From assembly GCA_000151295.1 (NCBI GenBank), contig GG745347.1, positions 743,811-757,411 of the forward strand: a DNA stretch of 13,601 nt. Direction: 5' to 3'. The notes beneath the pieces were generated by a model that was not told the origin of the DNA, made no database searches, and saw nothing but the letters and a program-made list of their open reading frames with translations. This document shows, piece by piece, positions 8,492 through 13,601 of this stretch (its first letter is position 1; each line of letters opens with the position of its first letter). The translations under genes and the position numbers were made by a program. Origin of the DNA: Allomyces macrogynus ATCC 38327. Taxonomy: Eukaryota; Blastocladiomycota; Blastocladiomycetes; Blastocladiales; Blastocladiaceae.

Positions 8492-9580
8492 AGCGAGGTG
8501 TAGAAACGAGTATAGCAGTACTGCGGCCGCGCAAGCCGGGAGGGCGCGCGATTTATGGCGCATCCGCCACGCACACATTGTGGTCTGGCGCGCGACACCG
8601 CCGAGTTGGTGCTATCTTCGAACGGAACGAGCGCCGGCCGCGGATGGGACCCAGGGGATGGATTGATCGGCCCGTGATTCTTTGTTGATCTCGTTCACCT
8701 CCCTGCATCTCGGTCCCTTTTTCTTGGAGCGAGCGAGCAGGCGAATGAAAGCTCTTGAACTGCGTGATGCGGCTACCATCGCTTCCGTCCCGGCTTAAAA
8801 ATTCTCTATGACCCTGCACCACCACCCGACAGCTCGGCTCCTTTTTTGGCGGCATAGTGAGGTGCCTTCATCCAGACGCTCCGGTGCACGCGATCGCTCC
8901 GATGGGGACTTTCGACAAGGAGCGAACGAAGGGACGGTTGATGATATCCGGTGCATTTGCTGATGCGTGGCCGATACATGAGGAATGTATTTGTTTTTCT
9001 TTTGAACAAGTCTGGCGCGAACCAACGTGATGGGCGTCAGAGAGAGCATTTACGAATCGCCGTCCACTTGTCGTCGTAGACACCATGCGTAAATCACGCG
9101 CTCCATGCCGGGCTGCAGGGCGGAAATGATTTTGGCAGGATTGTTCCCTTCTCGTTGCCATGGCCGAACACACCGTCCACTTCTGGCAAGCGTCGAAGGA
9201 CGCCGGTCCATGACATGACATGTGCGTCAGCGTTTGGTCGCGATAGTCGCGCATGTTTGGACGAGGGAGAATAGGTGGGGAAGTGGCAACGAAAAATCAT
9301 AAACGAAATTCATTATCAGCTGAGAAGGTCGGCGCCGCGGCCGCGCACTGGTTGGTCAATCGTAAATACGGACAAGCAGGAACCAAAACCGAAAGGGCCG
9401 CGCTGCAGTATCGCGCCAAAGAAACCCCGGCAAAGAAAAGACGCAAAAACGAAATACAAAAGCAACGGATTCCAAATGATAACCAATCCACAATGGCGCT
9501 AACAAAGGTGGCGAGTCGGTCCGCGAGCAGCGCACAGAGCATCGTGCTTGACGAGCATGAACCGCGCCATGAGTCTCGCA
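8492..9580. other. Intergenic region between fungalysin B and the KDM4-like gene
   Basis: No recognisable coding family. It should contain the fungalysin B promoter (minus-strand transcription) and the 3' flank of the demethylase, which on the minus strand is T-rich around 9400-9480. A 17-base segment at 8848-8864 repeats the fungalysin B start context at 8484-8500 with one mismatch. A plus-strand open frame with a lysine-rich product (9253-9615) runs antisense into the demethylase end and is not called as a gene. Confidence 0.45.
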
Positions 9581-12500
9581 TCACAGCGCCGATCCCTCCA
9601 TGGGTGCCGCGGTGACGACCGCGGACGGCGTTGCACCGAACACGGCGGTCGGTGCCATGCCACCGGCACCCGGTGCCGACATCGCAGCGGATGGTGCGTG
9701 CGGCCCCGCACCCACGGCGGTCGCCGGCGGTACCAAAACTGCACTTGCGGCCGCCGCATCCGGCCGCACTGAATCTGCGCACGCGCTGCCGTCTCGGCCG
9801 CGCCACCTGCGCCTGCGCGGACTCTACCCCTCCTCCGTCACTACTCCCACTCCTACTCCCGTCCTGCACCGGCGGCGCCAGTGCCTGTGCGTACCCCAAT
9901 GACCCCAAATGCGGCGGTGGCGCGACCGCGTACTGGAGCAGATCGACTTGCGCTGGTGCCGTGAACGGTCCGCCCGCATGCGGCGGCACCGCATGCACCG
10001 GCGCGTGCCCGGCCCACGACGTGCTCGGCACATGTATCCCCGGCGGTGCGTAGATCCCCGCGGGGGCCGCGTACCACGTGGAGGGCGGCGGAGGTGGTGT
10101 GGCGGCGTAGGTCATGGCGTACGGGTGCATCCAGGGTGCCGACGTGTGCGGATGAGGTGGGGGTGCGGCGGCGGAGTAGGCGGGTGGGGGCGGGGGGTAC
10201 GAGGTCGGGAGAGGGTGGTGTGGTGCGGGTGCGTGGGTGTGGGCAAGGACGGGTGCGGCAATTGTGGGTGGCGGGACCGACACGACTTTCGCGATCGACA
10301 CTTCCGTTTGCGCTTGCGTCTGCGCCGGGGGCGTCGGACGCGGTTTCCCGCGACTGTTTGCCTTGCGGTGCGACTATACCAACCGGAACCAAACACTATC
10401 GTCAGTGAATTCGCCCTCCAACCCAGCGGTCGCCAAATAAACCGTACCACATGTCGCGGACACACGACCTCCCTCGTCCCCGGCGCAGCGCCGGGCAACG
10501 CCGTCTCCTCGGTCGCATCACGCCAAATCCACCCCTTTTCCGCCAACGTGCACGCGGCATGCACGTACCGCGCGCACTCAACGCACTGAATGCACGCGCC
10601 GTTGACGCGCTTGCACACGTCGCATTTCTACACGGATCGAGCCAGCGTGGTCAGATCATGGACCGAGCGGGGGGAAAATGAGCCGCACCAAAAGTACCTT
10701 GACGAACCGGTCGCGATTCACCCACGCGACCCCGTGCGCGACCACTTCCCCCTCGGCACCTCCTTCATCGCGCGGCGCGAGCCACACTTCCGGCATCGCC
10801 TGCGCGCACATCAAATGCAAGGTCCGCGGCAGTCCCACACCGACGCGGTCTGGCCGGTCGGACGCAAGTGGGACGAGCGGCAAGTTGGCGTCAACGACGG
10901 GACAGAACTGGCACTACACATCCACGACATGCGTCAGTTCAACCCTCCCCCACAAAAAGCAATCAAAGAACAGAACGTACCGGCTGCTCGACCGGATCCA
11001 AGACCGGCAAAATTGCCTCGGCCACCATATTCGCCGTGGCCCCCATCGACGTTGGCAGGTACCCGCGCCGCGGGCGCTGTTTCGGGCGCGTCGTCGAGGG
11101 TGTCGTCGCGGGCGTTGAGGCGGCTGGGTTCGGGGACACGGGCGAGTTCGGCAACGGCATCGACGCGGTATTGGTCTGCGGTGCCGTGCGCGCACGTTTC
11201 CGCGCGGGTGCCGGGGTCGCGGGCGAGGCCGGTGCGGATCCTGGCGTCGATGCGGCGGCGGTGGTGGCGGTCGTGGTGGTACGCGCGCGTTTCCGTGCGG
11301 CCGGGGCCGCGGTCGTCGTTGCCTCGGCGGTGGGCGCAGGGGCGGCAATATATGGGTCGGTGGGGACGGGTGCCGGCGCAGCGGCCTTGCGCGACCGTTT
11401 CCGCGCGGGCGGGGTCGCGACCACGGCATCTCCATCGGCGACGGACGCGGCACTCGTCGGATCGGCCGCCGCGGCGCGTTTCGCAGGCGACGCGAGCCCA
11501 TTTGCCACCGCGCTCGCCATACTCCGCCCCCCACCCGCCGCGACCTTCTTCTCCACCCCCTCCACCCCCACCCCCTCAACATCCTCATCCACCCTCCCCG
11601 TTTTCAGGTACCGCTCATACGCCCCCCTCAGCTCCTTCGCATCGATATGCACCGCGTCATCGGCACACGTACACGGCCTGGCCTTTTCCCCGACCTCAAA
11701 CCACCTTGGCAACACGAAATTCACCGACTCGGCGCAATTAAACCCGAGATTGAACCCGGCATGGTACCCTTTCGGAAAGGTCAAGATAATCTCGTGCTTG
11801 AACTGGACCATCCTTTGAACTTGCAGTTGCGGCTGCAACCTCCCCAACGCCGCGGGGGACACATGCGCCCCCTTGTGCCGCAAGTACTGCGGGCACTTGC
11901 GCGCCTCGTGCGCAAACTCGTTATCCAAGGTCCGCTCAAACAGTCGCGCGGATTTGGGCGCGACCGCGTACCACTGCTTGGGCGCGCCGAAATGCAGGTA
12001 GTTGAGCGAGAACAGGTCGGCGTCCTCGACGTGCCACGCAAACGTTGCGCGCCAGGTGCCAAAGTACAGGTACGGCACGTTCACGCCCGGTAAGTTCCCG
12101 ACCATTTTCTTGAGCACCACGGCCAGCGCCGTATCGAGCCGATTACAGTTCCACCCACGCGGCTCGTCAGCCGACGGGAACAAAGTCCCCAACGTATCGG
12201 CGCCGTACAGCGGGGGTAGTCCGGACCCGGCGTTGTCGCCGAGCGCGGTCGACGCGGCACTGCCCCAGAACCCGCCATGCGCGGTGGTCGATTCGAGCGC
12301 GGCGAGACCGGCGCCACCGGCACCGCCGCCGGACCGCACGGCATCCCAGTAGGCGTCTTCGAGGGCGCGGCAGAAGGTGGCGGAGAAGGGGGACGGGGTG
12401 AGCAGGTCGTCCGTGTACGGACCGCGCGCGAGTTCCGCGTCGAGGTCGATGGCTTCGAACCGGTACCGGCGGCGCAGCTTGGGCGGCGGGAGAGTGGTCG

Positions 12501-13601
12501 TGGTGGTGGTGGTGGTGGCCGGAGCGGGACCACCGGCGGCGGGAGCGTGAGTCGGTTCGTCGGCGTCCGAGTCGTGCGTGTCGCCGTCCGCGTCCGGCGC
12601 GGCGGGTACCGCGCTTGCCGTTGCCGTCGCCGTGGCAGAAATGGGCATGGCCAAATGTTTCCTTGTTGCCTGCGACACGACCGGTTTCGTGTCGACGACC
12701 GTCGACAAAAAGCACCGTGCGGGCCGGTCGGTCGCGGGCGGGACCACGAGCGGCGGCATCGTCGTGCCTGGGACCGCGGGATCCGCGTCATCCACGGGCC
12801 CGGCATTCGGTGCGACCACGGTGCTGGGGGTCGTCGTGGTCAGGAGAATCTGCCGCCGCGCAGCGGCGCGTGTACGGACGCGGTCGCCCGTCGCGGCCGC
12901 AGCGGCCGTAGCAGACTTCCGGGTGGCGCGTGCGGGTCCTGGCGCGGGAGTGGGCGGGGTCGCGGGCGTCGAGTGCGCCGGTTCGGACGTCGAATTTCGG
13001 TGCCGCGTCCGTCGCAGCGGGATCCTGCAGCTGCGGGCGCCGCCGGCGGCTCGACCAAACTCGGGTCCCAAATCGGTTCCTTGTCGAGGTACGGCGGCCG
13101 CATCCCCGGCAGTAGCGACGCGCGCGCGAGATTCGCGACCGAGTACCGCCGTCGCGGCTCGACATTCACTTGTCTGAACACGCCGCGCGTGCCGACAAAG
13201 TGCTGCGCAATCGGTTTCACGGGTTTGGCCTTGGCGAGTTGCGGCCGGATATCAGGCAGCGCCGCAATCCATTCGGCGGGCGGCACGACTTTCACGACTC
13301 CGTAGTCGCGGCCGTAATGGCGGTCGATTTTGGCCGCGTAGACTTCGAAATTGGCGAATTCGGCCATGGTCGGGTGGAAGATTGGGGCCCCGTCGACGTG
13401 GCCCTGGTCGGCGCCCCAGTAGGTGAAGGGGATGGGGCGGTCATCGGGGTCGGTCGTCGTGGTCGTGGGCGGTGCAGCGGCAGCCGCTGCTGGCGCGGCC
13501 GATTGGGTCGCCGACGGGCGCGCCGGGGTCGCGGCAGGAGTCGGCGGGCCGGTCGCACTGGCGGGTCCCGCGTCGGGCCCCGCGGAGGGCGCCGGTTGCG
13601 A
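9581..13601 (-). CDS. KDM4: KDM4/JMJD2-like histone lysine demethylase (JmjN-JmjC-extended PHD), 5' partial
   Basis: Nuclear Fe(II)/2-oxoglutarate dioxygenase, predicted to demethylate histone lysines (H3K9/K36 in the family). Exons: 13601-12989, 12938-10981, 10913-10698, 10627-10448, 10373-9857, 9768-9581, giving 1223 residues in the window; the frame is still open at the right edge. JmjN: IFHPTMAEFANFEVYAAKI (about residue 75 on). JmjC: PLYGAD (Tyr 449), iron ligands His 507 and Glu 509 (HVED) and His 597 (YHAGF), cosubstrate contacts Asn 517 and Lys 525 (NYLHFGAPK), structural zinc ligands Cys 553, His 559, Cys 627 and Cys 629. All catalytic residues are present. The extended PHD starts exactly at an exon edge (CQFC), then HLMCA, KCDVCKR, CIQCVEC, VHAAC and CPRH. 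The tail is Pro/Ala/His/Tyr-rich and ends TAAPMEGSAL. Introns 2-5 are 67-88 nt with good sites. The 50-nt intron at 12939-12988 has a weak donor (GTCCGA) and could instead be an indel. Confidence 0.9.
12494..12518. repeat. GTG trinucleotide run encoding polythreonine
   Basis: A slightly interrupted (GTG)n run; on the minus strand it encodes eight consecutive threonines in the disordered insert between JmjN and JmjC of the demethylase. It keeps the frame at any whole number of units, so its length may vary between strains. Confidence 0.8.

Noticed and set aside
9253..9615. Plus-strand ATG open frame of 120 codons with a lysine-rich, NLS-like product
   Set aside because: It overlaps the 3' end of the demethylase in antisense, has no recognisable family, and its Lys/Gln-rich content is what the complement of a T-rich 3' flank would give.
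10868..11818. 316-codon plus-strand Ala/Gly-rich open frame
   Set aside because: Antisense shadow of the Ala/Pro/Thr-rich linker of the demethylase; the minus strand carries clear JmjC and PHD motifs on both sides.

Overview
The window looks like nuclear DNA of a zoosporic (flagellated) fungus, most likely a GC-rich lineage such as Blastocladiomycota. This is inferred from four things: GC-rich genes with short GT-AG introns (43-88 nt), secreted fungalysin (M36) metalloproteases, a delta-tubulin relative (a centriole/basal-body tubulin expected only where flagella are made), and a fungal-type KDM4 histone demethylase. No bacterial operons, tRNAs, rRNAs or CRISPR arrays were seen.

Layout. The left edge (1-189, minus) holds the first exon of a small unidentified protein with one hydrophobic segment. 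Fungalysin A (957-3107, plus) has three exons and encodes 667 residues. A lower-GC spacer follows. A delta-tubulin gene (about 4073-5889, plus) is clearly recognisable across several exons but carries two in-frame stops, one frameshift and no in-frame ATG as given. Fungalysin B (6327-8491, minus) is a second copy in opposite orientation, so the two protease genes converge on the tubulin. An intergenic stretch of about 1.1 kb (8492-9580) separates it from a KDM4-like demethylase (9581 to beyond 13601, minus) with JmjN, JmjC and extended PHD domains; its 5' end is outside the window.

The two fungalysins form a large inverted repeat. Their last 669 coding bases, which include the zinc-binding site, are identical base for base. 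A 105-bp tract across the intron 1/exon 2 junction is also identical. The intervening exon 2 and the start of exon 3 have diverged clearly. This patchwork, with sharp edges, is best explained by gene conversion between the inverted copies. Fungalysin B also carries a 43-bp insertion (an imperfect 27-bp repeat) inside its signal peptide, which puts the natural ATG out of frame with the rest of the protein.

The fungalysins would act outside the cell in protein breakdown, the delta-tubulin at the basal body, and the demethylase in the nucleus. Apart from the duplicated protease pair there is no evidence that the genes share a pathway. I did not find a convincing new multi-gene system. The most notable features are the conversion patchwork, the broken secretion signal and the decaying (or mis-sequenced) delta-tubulin.
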